DNA of 14,292 nt, taken from assembly GCA_029780415.1 (NCBI GenBank), contig JAKOYN010000112.1, positions 1-14,292 of the forward strand, given 5' to 3'. This DNA is from RXIX01 sp003989075 (lineage in GTDB: Bacteria; Pseudomonadota; Gammaproteobacteria; Competibacterales; Competibacteraceae). The position numbers were made by a program, and so were the translations under genes. Shown here one piece after another: positions 1 to 9,207 of the stretch; position 1 is the stretch's first letter, and each line of letters begins with the position of its first letter. The notes beneath the pieces were generated by a model. It saw nothing but the letters and a program-made list of their open reading frames with translations. It was not told the origin of the DNA and searched no databases.

Positions 1-202
1 CATGCGCAGTGGCAATGGTAATACCGCGCGCCTTCTCTTCCGGCGCAGAGTCAATCTGGTCGTAGGCCTTGAACTCTCCACCGAACTTCTGCGCCATCAC
101 CTTGGTGATCGCCGCAGTCAGCGTGGTCTTGCCATGGTCAACGTGGCCAATCGTCCCTACGTTGACGTGCGGCTTGCTGCGCTCAAACTTTTCTTTGGAC
201 AC
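1..202 (-). CDS. tuf: Translation elongation factor EF-Tu, N-terminal 67 codons (partial, cut by window edge)
   Basis: EF-Tu is the GTPase that delivers aminoacyl-tRNA to the ribosomal A site. The visible frame begins V(M)SKEKFERSKPHVNVGTIGH and continues through the P-loop GHVDHGKT (about residues 19-26) into the switch I region ending RGITIATAH, which is diagnostic of EF-Tu. The start is GTG at 202-200, fixed by the family N-terminus MSKEKF, with a GGAG-type ribosome binding site about 8 nt upstream. It is the last visible gene of the str operon, 58 nt downstream of the fusA stop, in the conserved order rpsL-rpsG-fusA-tuf. The gene continues beyond position 1, so the remainder (about 330 codons in the family) is outside the window. 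Identification is secure. Confidence 0.97.
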   Translation of the reverse strand, partial: MSKEKFERSKPHVNVGTIGHVDHGKTTLTAAITKVMAQKFGGEFKAYDQIDSAPEEKARGITIATAH

Positions 203-260
203 CGTACTTACTCCATCCGATTCAAACTTAAACCTGCATCGAGCGTCGCGACTGGACGCA

Positions 261-2360
261 TCAGGATGCTTTCTTGATCACTGCCTCCGCGATATTGGCG
301 GGGGCTTCGTTGTACTTGGCAAACTCCATGGAATAGGTCGCGCGACCCTGGGTGGCCGAGCGCAGATCGGTCGCGTAGCCAAACATTTCAGCCAGCGGCA
401 CCTCGGCGCGGATCACCTTGCCCGACGGCGAATCATCCATGCCCTGGAGGATGCCGCGACGACGGTTCAGGTCGCCCATCACGTCACCCATGTAGTCTTC
501 AGGGGTCACCACTTCGACCTTCATGATCGGTTCCAGCAGCACTGCACCAGCCTTCAGCGCGCCTTCCTTGAAGCCCATCGAGCCGGCGATCTTGAACGCC
601 ATTTCGCTGGAATCGACTTCGTGGTAGGAGCCGTCGAAGATGGTGACCTTGACGTCAACCACCGGATAACCGGCCAGCACGCCCTTCTCCATCTGCTCCT
701 GCACGCCCTTGTCCACCGCTGGCACATACTCGCGCGGCACCACGCCGCCGACAATGCCATTGACGAACTCGTAGCCCGCACCCGGCTCGCGCGGCTCCAG
801 GCGCAGCCAGACATGGCCATACTGACCACGGCCACCGGACTGGCGCACGAACTTGCCTTCCTGCTCCACCGACTTGCGAATGGTTTCGCGATAGGCGACG
901 CGCGGCTTGCCGACATTGGCATCGACCTTGAACTCGCGCTTGAGGCGGTCGACGATGATCTCCAGGTGCAGTTCGCCCATACCGGAGATGATGGTCTGAC
1001 CTGATTCCTGATCGGTATGCACCCGGAACGAGGGATCTTCCTGGGCCAGCTTGCTCAGGGCGATACCCATCTTCTCCTGATCGGCCTTGGTCTTGGGTTC
1101 GACCGCCACCGCAATCACCGGCTCGGGGAATTCCATCCGCTCCAGGGTGATCACCTTGTCCGAATCACAGAGAGTGTCGCCGGTGCTCACATCCTTCAGG
1201 CCGACGCAGGCAGCGATGTCACCCGCGCGGATTTCCTTGATCTCTTCACGGCTGTTGGCATGCATCTGCACCAGGCGGCCAATGCGTTCACGACGACTCT
1301 TGACCGGGTTATAGACCGTGTCGCCGGAGTTGACCACGCCGGAATAGCAGCGGATGAAAGTCAGTGTACCGACGAAAGGATCGGTCGCGATCTTGAACGC
1401 CAGCGCCGCGAACGGTTCGCTGTCATCGGCATGGCGCTCGCCTTCGCTCTCGGCGGCGTCATCCAGCACGCCCTTGACCGCCGGCTTGTCGATCGGCGAC
1501 GGCAGATAGCGGATCACCGCATCCAGCATCGCCTGCACGCCCTTGTTCTTGAAGGCGGAGCCGCACAGCGCCGGAACAATCTCGCCCTTGAGGGTGCGCG
1601 CGCGCAGGCCGGCGTTGATTTCCTCTTCGCTCAGCGCCTCGCCTTCCAGGTACTTCTCCATCAACTCGTCCGAGGATTCGGCGGCGGCCTCGACCATCTT
1701 TTCCCGCCAGACCAGGCACTCGTCGCGCAGCTCGGCGGGAATCTCGCCGTACTCGAACTTCATGCCCAGGCTTTCCTCATCCCACCAGATCGCCTGCATC
1801 TTGACCAGGTCAATGACGCCCTTGAACTGATCCTCGGCACCGATCGGCAACTGCAGGGGCACCGGGGAAGCGCCCAGGCGACTCTGGATCTGCCCGACCA
1901 CGCGCAGGAAGTTGGCACCGGCGCGGTCCATCTTGTTGACGAAGGCCAGGCGCGGCACGCCGTACTTGTTGGCCTGACGCCAGACCGTTTCCGACTGTGG
2001 CTCGACACCGCCCACCGCGCAGAACACCGCGCAGGCGCCATCCAGCACCCGCAGCGAACGCTCGACCTCAATGGTGAAATCGACGTGACCGGGGGTGTCG
2101 ATGATGTTGACGCGGTGCTCGTCGAACTGGCCGGCCATGCCGCTCCAGAAGCACGTCGTGGCAGCGGAGGTGATGGTGATGCCACGCTCCTGCTCCTGCA
2201 CCATCCAGTCCATGGTGGCGGCGCCGTCGTGCACCTCGCCCAGCTTGTGGGAAACGCCCGTGTAGAACAGGATGCGTTCGGTCACGGTGGTCTTGCCGGC
2301 GTCGATATGGGCCATGATGCCCAGGTTACGATAGCGCTCGATGGGGTTTTTGCGGGCCAC
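261..2360 (-). CDS. fusA: Translation elongation factor G (EF-G)
   Basis: EF-G is the GTPase that drives mRNA-tRNA translocation and, with ribosome recycling factor, splits post-termination ribosomes. The product is 699 residues, close to the roughly 700 usual for the family. GTP-binding motifs are all visible: P-loop AHIDAGKT (17-24), switch I RGITI (59-63), DTPGHVDF (88-95), NKMD (142-145) and the GSAFKNKG loop. The domain IV signature SGGRGQYGHVW and a C-terminal domain V rich in conserved PEDYMGDVMGDLNRRRG follow. The start is GTG at 2360-2358, with a GAGG ribosome binding site about 9 nt upstream and 17 nt after the rpsG stop. This places it co-transcribed in the str operon, with tuf following. 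No truncation or odd residue was seen. The canonical domain order and ribosomal-gene neighbours favour housekeeping EF-G over a paralogue such as TetM/TetO-type protection proteins. Confidence 0.98.
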   Translation of the reverse strand: MARKNPIERYRNLGIMAHIDAGKTTVTERILFYTGVSHKLGEVHDGAATMDWMVQEQERGITITSAATTCFWSGMAGQFDEHRVNIIDTPGHVDFTIEVERSLRVLDGACAVFCAVGGVEPQSETVWRQANKYGVPRLAFVNKMDRAGANFLRVVGQIQSRLGASPVPLQLPIGAEDQFKGVIDLVKMQAIWWDEESLGMKFEYGEIPAELRDECLVWREKMVEAAAESSDELMEKYLEGEALSEEEINAGLRARTLKGEIVPALCGSAFKNKGVQAMLDAVIRYLPSPIDKPAVKGVLDDAAESEGERHADDSEPFAALAFKIATDPFVGTLTFIRCYSGVVNSGDTVYNPVKSRRERIGRLVQMHANSREEIKEIRAGDIAACVGLKDVSTGDTLCDSDKVITLERMEFPEPVIAVAVEPKTKADQEKMGIALSKLAQEDPSFRVHTDQESGQTIISGMGELHLEIIVDRLKREFKVDANVGKPRVAYRETIRKSVEQEGKFVRQSGGRGQYGHVWLRLEPREPGAGYEFVNGIVGGVVPREYVPAVDKGVQEQMEKGVLAGYPVVDVKVTIFDGSYHEVDSSEMAFKIAGSMGFKEGALKAGAVLLEPIMKVEVVTPEDYMGDVMGDLNRRRGILQGMDDSPSGKVIRAEVPLAEMFGYATDLRSATQGRATYSMEFAKYNEAPANIAEAVIKKAS

Positions 2361-2377
2361 AGCTCGATCCTCGCGAC

Positions 2378-2848
2378 TTACCAGCGATAATGGGCGAAGG
2401 CTTTGTTGGCTTCCGCCATGCGATGCACGTCTTCGCGCTTCTTCACGGCGGCGCCGCGGCTCTCAGCGGCATCCAGCAGTTCGCCAGCCAGGCGACGGGC
2501 CATCGACTTCTCGCCACGCTTGCGGGCGGCATCGATAATCCAGCGCATGGCCAGGGTGTTACGGCGTATCGCGCGCACCTCGACCGGCACCTGATAGGTC
2601 GCACCACCGACGCGGCGGGATTTCACCTCAACCACTGGACGCACGTTATCGAGCGCCTGCTCCAGCAGGGCAACCGGATCGTCCTTGCCCTTCTCGGCAA
2701 TGGTGTCCAGCGCGCCGTAGACAATGCTCTCGGCAACGGATTTCTTACCGCACTCCATGACCATGTTGACGAACTTGGCCAACATTTCGCTCCCATGCTT
2801 GGGATCGGGAAGGATGATGCGCTTGGGGACTTCTCTTCTTCTCGGCAT
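2378..2848 (-). CDS. rpsG: 30S ribosomal protein S7
   Basis: S7 is a primary 16S rRNA-binding protein that nucleates assembly of the 30S head and lines the E site. The frame encodes 156 residues, a standard S7 length, beginning MPRRREVPKR and containing the conserved KFVNMVMECGKKSVAE and RRVGGATYQVP stretches, and ending HYRW. The ATG at 2848-2846 has a GAGG ribosome binding site 6 nt upstream. It lies 32 nt downstream of rpsL and 17 nt upstream of fusA in one transcription unit. In Escherichia coli S7 represses translation of its own operon by binding an rpsL-rpsG intercistronic stem-loop region of about 100 nt. Here the gap is only 32 nt, so that particular structure cannot be present in the same form. 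Confidence 0.98.
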   Translation of the reverse strand: MPRRREVPKRIILPDPKHGSEMLAKFVNMVMECGKKSVAESIVYGALDTIAEKGKDDPVALLEQALDNVRPVVEVKSRRVGGATYQVPVEVRAIRRNTLAMRWIIDAARKRGEKSMARRLAGELLDAAESRGAAVKKREDVHRMAEANKAFAHYRW

Positions 2849-2880
2849 AACCGCCTCAATCTCGATCTGCTAACGCGAAC

Positions 2881-3255
<375 letters not shown>

Positions 3256-3289
3256 TGCCCCCTACTCCTAGAGCTTAAAAATTCGTTCA

Positions 3290-3326
3290 ACCCGGCGGCG
3301 GGCCTGCGCTGGTCAAGCATCCGGGT
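3290..3326 (-). other. Possible hairpin in the rpsL leader
   Basis: Within the predicted 5' leader of the str transcript, ACCCGG and CCGGGT are complementary across a 25-nt loop. A TTTTT run (3281-3277) follows 8 nt downstream. It could be a leader structure or weak attenuator. The stem is short and the distance to the T-run is large for a terminator, so the call is tentative. Confidence 0.22.
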
Positions 3327-3341
3327 CTGCAAAGAGGCGGA

Positions 3342-3370
3342 ACTATAGGCAGGCAAGTCACTTATGTCAA
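3342..3370 (-). promoter_or_regulatory. Strong sigma70-type promoter of the str operon
   Basis: Reading the minus strand, TTGACA (3370-3365) is separated by exactly 17 nt from TATAGT (3347-3342): a perfect -35 and a 5/6 -10 at optimal spacing. Transcription would start near 3335, giving a leader of about 80 nt before rpsL. The promoter lies in the 154-bp gap between the recD stop and rpsL and so lets the ribosomal genes be expressed independently of recBD. Confidence 0.85.
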
Positions 3371-3409
3371 GGTAAAGCCTGGAAAGCCGCCGGTTCAAGG
3401 CGCATGCCA

Positions 3410-5329
3410 TTAGGCCGGATCGGTCCGTTCGCGCCTGCGCCGCGCGGCCCGTGGCGCCACCCATAAGCGATCGCGCAGCCCCGAGGAGCGTTGCAGCCGC
3501 CGCAGCACCGCTGCCGCGAAAACCGTGCCGGCGCCATAAAACACCGCCTGCCGCCGGGCGCGGGTCAGGGCCGTGTAGATCAGTTCACGGCTGAGCACGG
3601 GCGAAGGCTGGTCGGGCGTCACCACCAGCACCTGCTCGAATTCCGAGCCCTGACTCTTGTGCACGGTCATGGCATACACGGTCTCGTGCACCGGCAGGCG
3701 CGCCGGAGCGATACCCCGCAGGCGGCCATCGCTATCCAGGAAAAACACCCGCAGGTGTTCCGGCGCGGCGGCATCGGCCAGGGCAATGCCAACGTCGCCA
3801 TTGAACAGGCGCAGATTGTAGTCATTGCGCACGATCATCACCGGCCGGCCCGGATACCAGATCTGATGACTGTCGATCAGTCCATGCGCCTGCAGCGCCG
3901 CCTCGCACAGCCGGTTCAGGGCTTCGACGCCAAAAGGGCCGTTGCGCAGCGCCGCCAGCACCCGGAAGCGGTTGAAACACGCGAACACCTGCGCCGGCGC
4001 TTGGTTCGCCTGCACGGCTTCAAGGTACGGTGCGAAACCGGCCACCACCGGCGGTCCCAGTTGAGCGGCCAGAGCGGCCGGTTCGGCCAGATCCCGCCAG
4101 GCAATATCCTGCTGCGGCGTGTGCTCGAACAGGTCCAGCGCCTGCGCCGCGCGCCCACGATTCACCGCCCGCGCCAAAGCACCAATGCCGCTGTCCGCGC
4201 CAAAACGGTAACTGTGGCGCAGCAGCACGGTGGCATCGCCCAAGGGCGAGGTCGATTCACGCCCGCTGGGCAGGCTCATGCCGGTCAGTGCCGCCAATCG
4301 GGCATGAAAGTCCGGCGAAAAGCGCCCGGCCCCCGCGCACAGATCGCCCAGCACCGCGCCCGCCTCCACCGAAGCCAACTGGTCCTTATCGCCGAGCAGG
4401 ATCAGCCGCGCCTCGGCCGGCAGGGCTTCCACGGTCCGCGCCAGCAACGCCAGGCCCACCATCGACACTTCATCGACCACCAGCACATCCAGCGGCAGAG
4501 GATGATCGCGGTTATAGCGGAACCGGGTGGCATCCGGATTCGCACCGAGCAGGCGATGCAGGGTCGAAGCCTCCTCGGGAATCCGTTCCAGATGCGCCGC
4601 ATCCAGATCCAGACCCGGCTTGGCGGCGCGAATCGATTCCTGCATGCGCGCGGCTGCCTTGCCGGTCGGGGCCGCCAGGGCAATGCGCAACGGCCGTTCA
4701 CCACTCTGCCCGGTCAACAGCGCCAGGATGCGCAGCACAGTGCTGGTCTTGCCCGTGCCGGGACCGCCGGAAATCACGCAGATCTGCTTGCAGGCCGCCA
4801 CCGCTGCGGCCACCTTCTGCCAGTCCGGGCCGCGCAGGCCAGGATCGGGCGGAAACAGCCGATCGAGATCGGCGCGCAAGCGGGCGGCATCGTGCAGCGG
4901 TGGCGCGGCGCGGGCCCGGTGCAGCAGGGCCTCGGCCAGATGCTGCTCATAGGCCCAATAGCGGTACAGATACAGCCGGCCACGTCCATCCAGCACCAGC
5001 GGCTGACGTTCACCCGGCTGGCCAACGACCGGACTGGCGCGCAGCGCAGCCAGCCAGTCATCGATTGGCGGCAGCGCCAGCAGCGGCCCGGCTATTTCCG
5101 GCTGGGTATTGATCCGCCACTGCGCCCGCCGCGCCCACTGACGCAGATTGACGCAGATATCGCCCTGACCGGTGGCATGACTGGCCAAGGCCGCCGCCAG
5201 CGCCAGTTCCGGCGCGGTGCTGGCCGCCAGCCGGCCAATCAGTCGCGCGAAATGCCAATCCAGATCGTTCAATAGCCCCTGAGCGCGCAGCACCGCCAGC
5301 GGCGTTTCAGCCTGATCCGCCGTGGACAT
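3410..5329 (-). CDS. recD: Exodeoxyribonuclease V (RecBCD) alpha subunit RecD, 5'-3' helicase
   Basis: RecD is the fast 5'-3' superfamily 1 helicase of RecBCD, which unwinds and degrades double-strand DNA ends until Chi. From the chosen ATG the product is 639 residues (E. coli RecD is 608). Visible helicase motifs are Walker A GGPGTGKT (188-195), motif Ia APTGKAAARM (220-229), Walker B VVDE (283-286), and C-terminal VYAMTVHKSQGSEFE followed by YTALTRAR (motifs V/VI). The start is ATG at 5329-5327, which matches where homology to the E. coli N-terminus begins, but its Shine-Dalgarno is poor. The alternative is an in-frame TTG at 5356-5354, which overlaps the recB stop as TTGA and has GAGG 10 nt upstream. 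The frame also extends to 5422 inside recB, which is unlikely to be used. It follows recB directly and is probably translationally coupled to it. Confidence 0.95.
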   Translation of the reverse strand: MSTADQAETPLAVLRAQGLLNDLDWHFARLIGRLAASTAPELALAAALASHATGQGDICVNLRQWARRAQWRINTQPEIAGPLLALPPIDDWLAALRASPVVGQPGERQPLVLDGRGRLYLYRYWAYEQHLAEALLHRARAAPPLHDAARLRADLDRLFPPDPGLRGPDWQKVAAAVAACKQICVISGGPGTGKTSTVLRILALLTGQSGERPLRIALAAPTGKAAARMQESIRAAKPGLDLDAAHLERIPEEASTLHRLLGANPDATRFRYNRDHPLPLDVLVVDEVSMVGLALLARTVEALPAEARLILLGDKDQLASVEAGAVLGDLCAGAGRFSPDFHARLAALTGMSLPSGRESTSPLGDATVLLRHSYRFGADSGIGALARAVNRGRAAQALDLFEHTPQQDIAWRDLAEPAALAAQLGPPVVAGFAPYLEAVQANQAPAQVFACFNRFRVLAALRNGPFGVEALNRLCEAALQAHGLIDSHQIWYPGRPVMIVRNDYNLRLFNGDVGIALADAAAPEHLRVFFLDSDGRLRGIAPARLPVHETVYAMTVHKSQGSEFEQVLVVTPDQPSPVLSRELIYTALTRARRQAVFYGAGTVFAAAVLRRLQRSSGLRDRLWVAPRAARRRRERTDPA

Positions 5330-5340
5330 CACCAGGCCGT

Positions 5341-5358
5341 CATTCAAGTCATTCAAGA
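5341..5358 (-). repeat. Tandem 9-bp duplication at the recB/recD junction
   Basis: The minus strand reads TTGAATGAC twice in a row immediately at and after the recB stop codon; the second copy ends at 5339-5340. Each unit carries TTG and ATG trinucleotides, so the duplication multiplies candidate start codons. Nine bases is an in-frame insertion for recD. Confidence 0.6.
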
Positions 5359-8300
5359 TTGCGCAACCTCGCCGGTGGCCATCAACTGATCCAGAGCCGT
5401 CACCAGAGCCGGCGCCGGGCAATCGTAAAACACACCATATGCCGGGCCCATGGTCGGGTCCATGCCGCGCAGGAACAGATAGAACACCCCACCGAAGTGT
5501 TTTTCATAAGCGTAATCTGCCACCCGCACGCGCAGATAACGATGCAGCGCCACGCTGTAGATCAGATATTGCAGGCGATATGCCTCGCGGGCCATAGCGG
5601 CCTCCAAATCCTCACGGCCATAGGCCGCCGGGGTCGCGCCCAGCCAGTTGGATTTATAGTCAACCAGATAGAAACGGCCGTTTGCCTCGAACACCAGATC
5701 GATAAACCCTTTCATGTAACCGTGCAGCGGACTGAATTCCAATGTTTCCAAACGTTCGCGGAACGGCCCCGCCATGCAGCCATGCCGCGCCAGCAGCGCG
5801 CGCAAGGTCTCGGCGCGCAACCATGCCAGCGGATAGGTAAATTCCAGCTCGTTCAGGCGCTGCCTGCTACTGATATCCTGCAGGCGCAGACCGGACGCAT
5901 CCAGCGGCGTCGCCAGCACCCGCTGCAGCAGCGCCACCACGACCGGCGTCCACTGCGCTGCGTCCAGGCCATGGCTTTCCAGCTTGCGGCTGACCCGTGA
6001 TTCCAGATACGCCGCATTCGCCGCCTGGGTAAAGTCAATCTGTTCCAGCAGCTTATGCAGGCAAATGCCACTGCGCGCGCCGCGTGGCAATTCCAGCGCC
6101 GGCGTCACGGTTTCTGCCGTGTCCACAGGCAGCGCGGGCGGCGCAACGCTCAGATCATGATCGGGCGCCTCGGCGGCCACACTGTAACCGGCGGTGAACG
6201 CAGTGAAACTGCCCACCCGCCAGAATTCCAGCGATGCACGCTTAAAAAGCCGCGCCCGCCACTCCGGCTCAGCCAGTACCGGCGGCTGATAGCGCGGTCC
6301 CGGCTCGTGCGGCAGCGGCAGCGGCAGCAGCGCCACCGTATCCGCCACCGGCGCGAATACCGCGTGCAGTTCGCCCCGCAGCCCGGCGCCATCCAGCGCC
6401 TCGAAATGCTTGACCACGGCATCGAGCGGCTGTACGCCCGGCCCGATCACCGTCGGCTGATGCAGCAGCCAGGCAGGCGGTGCGGTTTCGGCCTCCTTGA
6501 CCTTGCCCCAGACCAGATAGCAGCGCTGCTGGGCGCGGGTCAGGGCGACATAGCACAGGCGCAGATTCTCGGCGATTTCCTCACGGCGGGCATGCTGCCA
6601 GGCTGGATCATCCTGATCGGCACCCAAGGCCAGCACCGTGCGCTGCGGATCGGCCGGATCGTGATACAGCACGCTGATACTTTTATTTTTCGATTTCGCG
6701 CTGTGCAGGCGGCCATCCCAGAGAAACGGGCAAAACACCACCGGATATTCCAGGCCCTTGCTTTTGTGCACGGTGACGATCTGCACCAGGTTCTCATCGC
6801 TTTCCAAGCGCAACTGCTGCGCCTCGTCCTGCTCGGCGGGATTATGGCAGCGCTCGACCAGCCACTTGAGCAGGCCGACCCTGCCGGGCCGGGCACAACT
6901 GGCCAGATGCAGCAGCTCGGCCAGATGCAGCAGATTGGTCAGGCGCCGCTCGCCATCGCGGAACGCCAGCAACCGTTGCGGTACCGCCGCCTCCATCAGC
7001 CAGGCACGGAAAAAGCGCATGAAGCCATGCTCGCGCCAGATGCGCTGATAGTCCTGGAACCGCTCCAGCCAGGCCGCCCAGCCCTGCTCATCCTCACGCA
7101 GCCGGTGCAACTCGGTGCCGCTCAGACCGAACAGATCCGAAGCCAGCGCCGCGCGCACCTGCCCTTCATCACCCGGCTCCAGCACCGCCGCCAGCAGCCA
7201 TTGCAGTTGCCGCGCTTCATCGGCGCTAAACACGTTGTCGTCGGCATGCTGCACGCTGGGCACGCCCAGGCGCAGCAGCTCGCGGCGCAGCAGTCGGCCC
7301 TGCCGGTGACTGCGCACCAGCACAGCGATATCACCGCCGGCCAGCGGCCGTTCCCCGATGCGGGCCTGGCCACGGGCGCCGAGATTGAGCAGACGGGCAA
7401 CTTCCGCAGCGGTAGCCCGAGCCGCCTGCTCGTTGCTGCGGGTCTTGTCGGCGGGCTGACTGCCTTCGTTCTCCAGCAGCCAGAGCCACAGCGGCGCTTC
7501 CTGGCGACCCTGCACGGTCAGCGGCTGATGCTGCTTTTGCGCTGCCGGAATCGCTGGATGGAACGGAATACCGTCAAACAGAAATGGCTGCGATCCAGCA
7601 GCACCGAACAGGGCATTCAGGGCGGTGAGCAGGCGTGGATCGGAACGCCAGTTGACATCCAGCGTGTAGCGTTGCCCGGTGGCACGCCGCGCCGCCAGAT
7701 ACGCGAAGATGTCGGCGCCGCGAAAGCTGTAGATGGCCTGCTTGGGATCACCGACCAGGAACAGGGGCTGCGCAGTGCCGGCATAGATGCGCTGGAAAAT
7801 CGCATACTGCACCGGGTCGGTGTCCTGGAACTCATCAATCAGCGCGGCGGCATAGCGGCGCTGCAGGGTATTGGCCAAGGCCGCGCCGCGTTGCGGATGC
7901 TGAAGCGCCGCATTGAGATTGAGCAGCAGATCATCGTAGGACTGCAGTTGCTGCTGACGCTTGCGGCTGGCCAGTTCACGATTACACCAATCGAGCAGCC
8001 GGGCCAGTATTTGATGTTGGCAATAGTCCTGCAGTGCTGTGATAACCGTTTGCAGCGTTTCGCAGGCATCGAAAAATGGATGCGCAGGCGTCGTCTGGTT
8101 TTTTTTGGTCTTGTCGCGCAACTCGGTTGTGGTGAAATGACCGAATTTTTCAAATACGATCAGCGAGGGCGGCCCGTTCAGATAGACGTCCATCTCCGCC
8201 AGCCAGTTTGGAATATCGTTCAGCTTATAGGTGTTGCGATTCAGGGCCGGTGATTGCAGCGCTGCTTCAATCGCGCCGCGCTGTTGCTGCCACAGAGTCT

Positions 8301-8967
8301 TTGCCGCTTCAAAGGCTGCACTAAAGTCACGTTGCAGTGTTGCGTCATCCAGTGTAATGCTCGGCGTGACTACTTGCAGATAGGGCTTGCCTAGATAGCT
8401 TTCAATTTCCCGGCGCAGGCGGTCCGGGCTGTATTTCTTCTCCAGCAGATAGTCGACCAGAAATGGCGGAGCCGTATAAAACTCACGCCGCCAGAAATCT
8501 TCAATGATTTCCTGCAACAGATCGCTGATATCGGCGCGCAACTCGGTTTCAAAAGTCAGGCCGCTTTCAAAGGCGTTATCGCCAAGCGCGCGCTGGCAAA
8601 AGCCGTGGATGGTGTAAATGGCGGCCTCATCGAAACCGCGCACGGCATTGTGTAAGCGACGTAGTGCAATTTCGCGATCCGGCTGTAAATCCAGCAGGCG
8701 CGTGGCCAATTCATCATCGAGCGCATGGCCGCGCAGAAACGCGGCGCGAATTTCACTGAGCCGAGTGCGAATGCGATCACGCAATTCCTTGGTCGCTGCC
8801 CGGGTATAGGTGACCACCAGAATACGCCTGACCGGCAATGCTGCCTCGACCACCAGCCGCACATACAGCGCGGTAATGGTGTAGGTTTTGCCGGTGCCGG
8901 CACTGGCTTCAATCAGGTTGACGCCGCTGAGTGGCGTATATATCGGGTCAAGCGGTTGCAGGCTCAC
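5353..8967 (-). CDS. recB: Exodeoxyribonuclease V (RecBCD) beta subunit RecB, 3'-5' helicase and nuclease
   Basis: RecB supplies the 3'-5' helicase and the only nuclease active site of RecBCD, and loads RecA after Chi. The product is 1204 residues (E. coli 1180). The N-terminal UvrD-like helicase shows Walker A EASAGTGKT (20-28), motif Ia VTYTRAATKELRDRIR, Walker B LIDEFQD (376-382), GDPKQAIYSFRGAD, VHKSKGLEYPVVF and YVALTRAQQR. The C-terminal nuclease retains Asp1090 (GFIDLVF), Asp1103 and Lys1105 (VDYKSN). Their spacing of 13 and 2 is identical to E. coli D1067, D1080 and K1082, so the nuclease should be active. The start is GTG at 8967-8965, chosen because MSLQPLDP directly precedes the conserved Walker region; the ribosome binding site is weak (GAGA about 10 nt upstream). 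recD follows 23 nt downstream. Its usual upstream partner recC is 4.2 kb away. Confidence 0.97.
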   Translation of the reverse strand: MSLQPLDPIYTPLSGVNLIEASAGTGKTYTITALYVRLVVEAALPVRRILVVTYTRAATKELRDRIRTRLSEIRAAFLRGHALDDELATRLLDLQPDREIALRRLHNAVRGFDEAAIYTIHGFCQRALGDNAFESGLTFETELRADISDLLQEIIEDFWRREFYTAPPFLVDYLLEKKYSPDRLRREIESYLGKPYLQVVTPSITLDDATLQRDFSAAFEAAKTLWQQQRGAIEAALQSPALNRNTYKLNDIPNWLAEMDVYLNGPPSLIVFEKFGHFTTTELRDKTKKNQTTPAHPFFDACETLQTVITALQDYCQHQILARLLDWCNRELASRKRQQQLQSYDDLLLNLNAALQHPQRGAALANTLQRRYAAALIDEFQDTDPVQYAIFQRIYAGTAQPLFLVGDPKQAIYSFRGADIFAYLAARRATGQRYTLDVNWRSDPRLLTALNALFGAAGSQPFLFDGIPFHPAIPAAQKQHQPLTVQGRQEAPLWLWLLENEGSQPADKTRSNEQAARATAAEVARLLNLGARGQARIGERPLAGGDIAVLVRSHRQGRLLRRELLRLGVPSVQHADDNVFSADEARQLQWLLAAVLEPGDEGQVRAALASDLFGLSGTELHRLREDEQGWAAWLERFQDYQRIWREHGFMRFFRAWLMEAAVPQRLLAFRDGERRLTNLLHLAELLHLASCARPGRVGLLKWLVERCHNPAEQDEAQQLRLESDENLVQIVTVHKSKGLEYPVVFCPFLWDGRLHSAKSKNKSISVLYHDPADPQRTVLALGADQDDPAWQHARREEIAENLRLCYVALTRAQQRCYLVWGKVKEAETAPPAWLLHQPTVIGPGVQPLDAVVKHFEALDGAGLRGELHAVFAPVADTVALLPLPLPHEPGPRYQPPVLAEPEWRARLFKRASLEFWRVGSFTAFTAGYSVAAEAPDHDLSVAPPALPVDTAETVTPALELPRGARSGICLHKLLEQIDFTQAANAAYLESRVSRKLESHGLDAAQWTPVVVALLQRVLATPLDASGLRLQDISSRQRLNELEFTYPLAWLRAETLRALLARHGCMAGPFRERLETLEFSPLHGYMKGFIDLVFEANGRFYLVDYKSNWLGATPAAYGREDLEAAMAREAYRLQYLIYSVALHRYLRVRVADYAYEKHFGGVFYLFLRGMDPTMGPAYGVFYDCPAPALVTALDQLMATGEVAQS

Positions 8968-9024
8968 GCGTGTTGTCTCATTTGCATTGTGAAGCGAGGA
9001 TACTGCGCCCGGCCCTGCAGGCAG

Positions 9025-9044
9025 GTGCAGTACACAATCTGCAC
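9025..9044. promoter_or_regulatory. Inverted repeat between the divergent recB and ADP-ribosylglycohydrolase genes
   Basis: GTGCAG and CTGCAC form a perfect 6-bp inverted repeat around an 8-nt spacer, in the 240-bp gap between the divergent starts of recB (8967, minus) and the gene at 9208 (plus). A further GTGCAG follows at 9049-9054. It could be an operator-like dyad. I found no convincing -35/-10 pair for either gene in this gap; TAATAC (9162-9167) is the best -10-like hexamer for the plus-strand gene but has no good -35. Confidence 0.3.
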
Positions 9045-9207
9045 AGGGTGCAGCGACTGTTGCAACGACGGGCTGCGTGCGGGAACTTGCGCGGCCGCGA
9101 AACCCTCAATGAAAACGCAATCCGGGCGCTGACCGGGTGCGCAACAAACCCCGCCTACGGCCTAATACCGCAATGCGCGCTGGCGATGCGAATAAAGAGG
9201 AACAACC

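Noticed and set aside
1017..2390. 457-codon plus-strand open frame opposite fusA
   Set aside because: It lies fully antisense to a certain EF-G gene and has His/Arg/Gln-rich low-information composition typical of a shadow frame in G+C-rich DNA.
3491..5275. 594-codon plus-strand open frame opposite recD
   Set aside because: It is antisense to recD, Arg/Gln-rich with no family motif, and is explained by recD codon bias.
5330..5422. Upstream extension of recD into recB (670-residue form)
   Set aside because: The extra residues are translated from recB coding sequence in another frame and have no counterpart in RecD; homology begins near the ATG at 5329.
6055..8253. 732-codon plus-strand open frame opposite recB
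   Set aside because: It is antisense to recB, has no recognisable domain, and recB carries all helicase and nuclease motifs.
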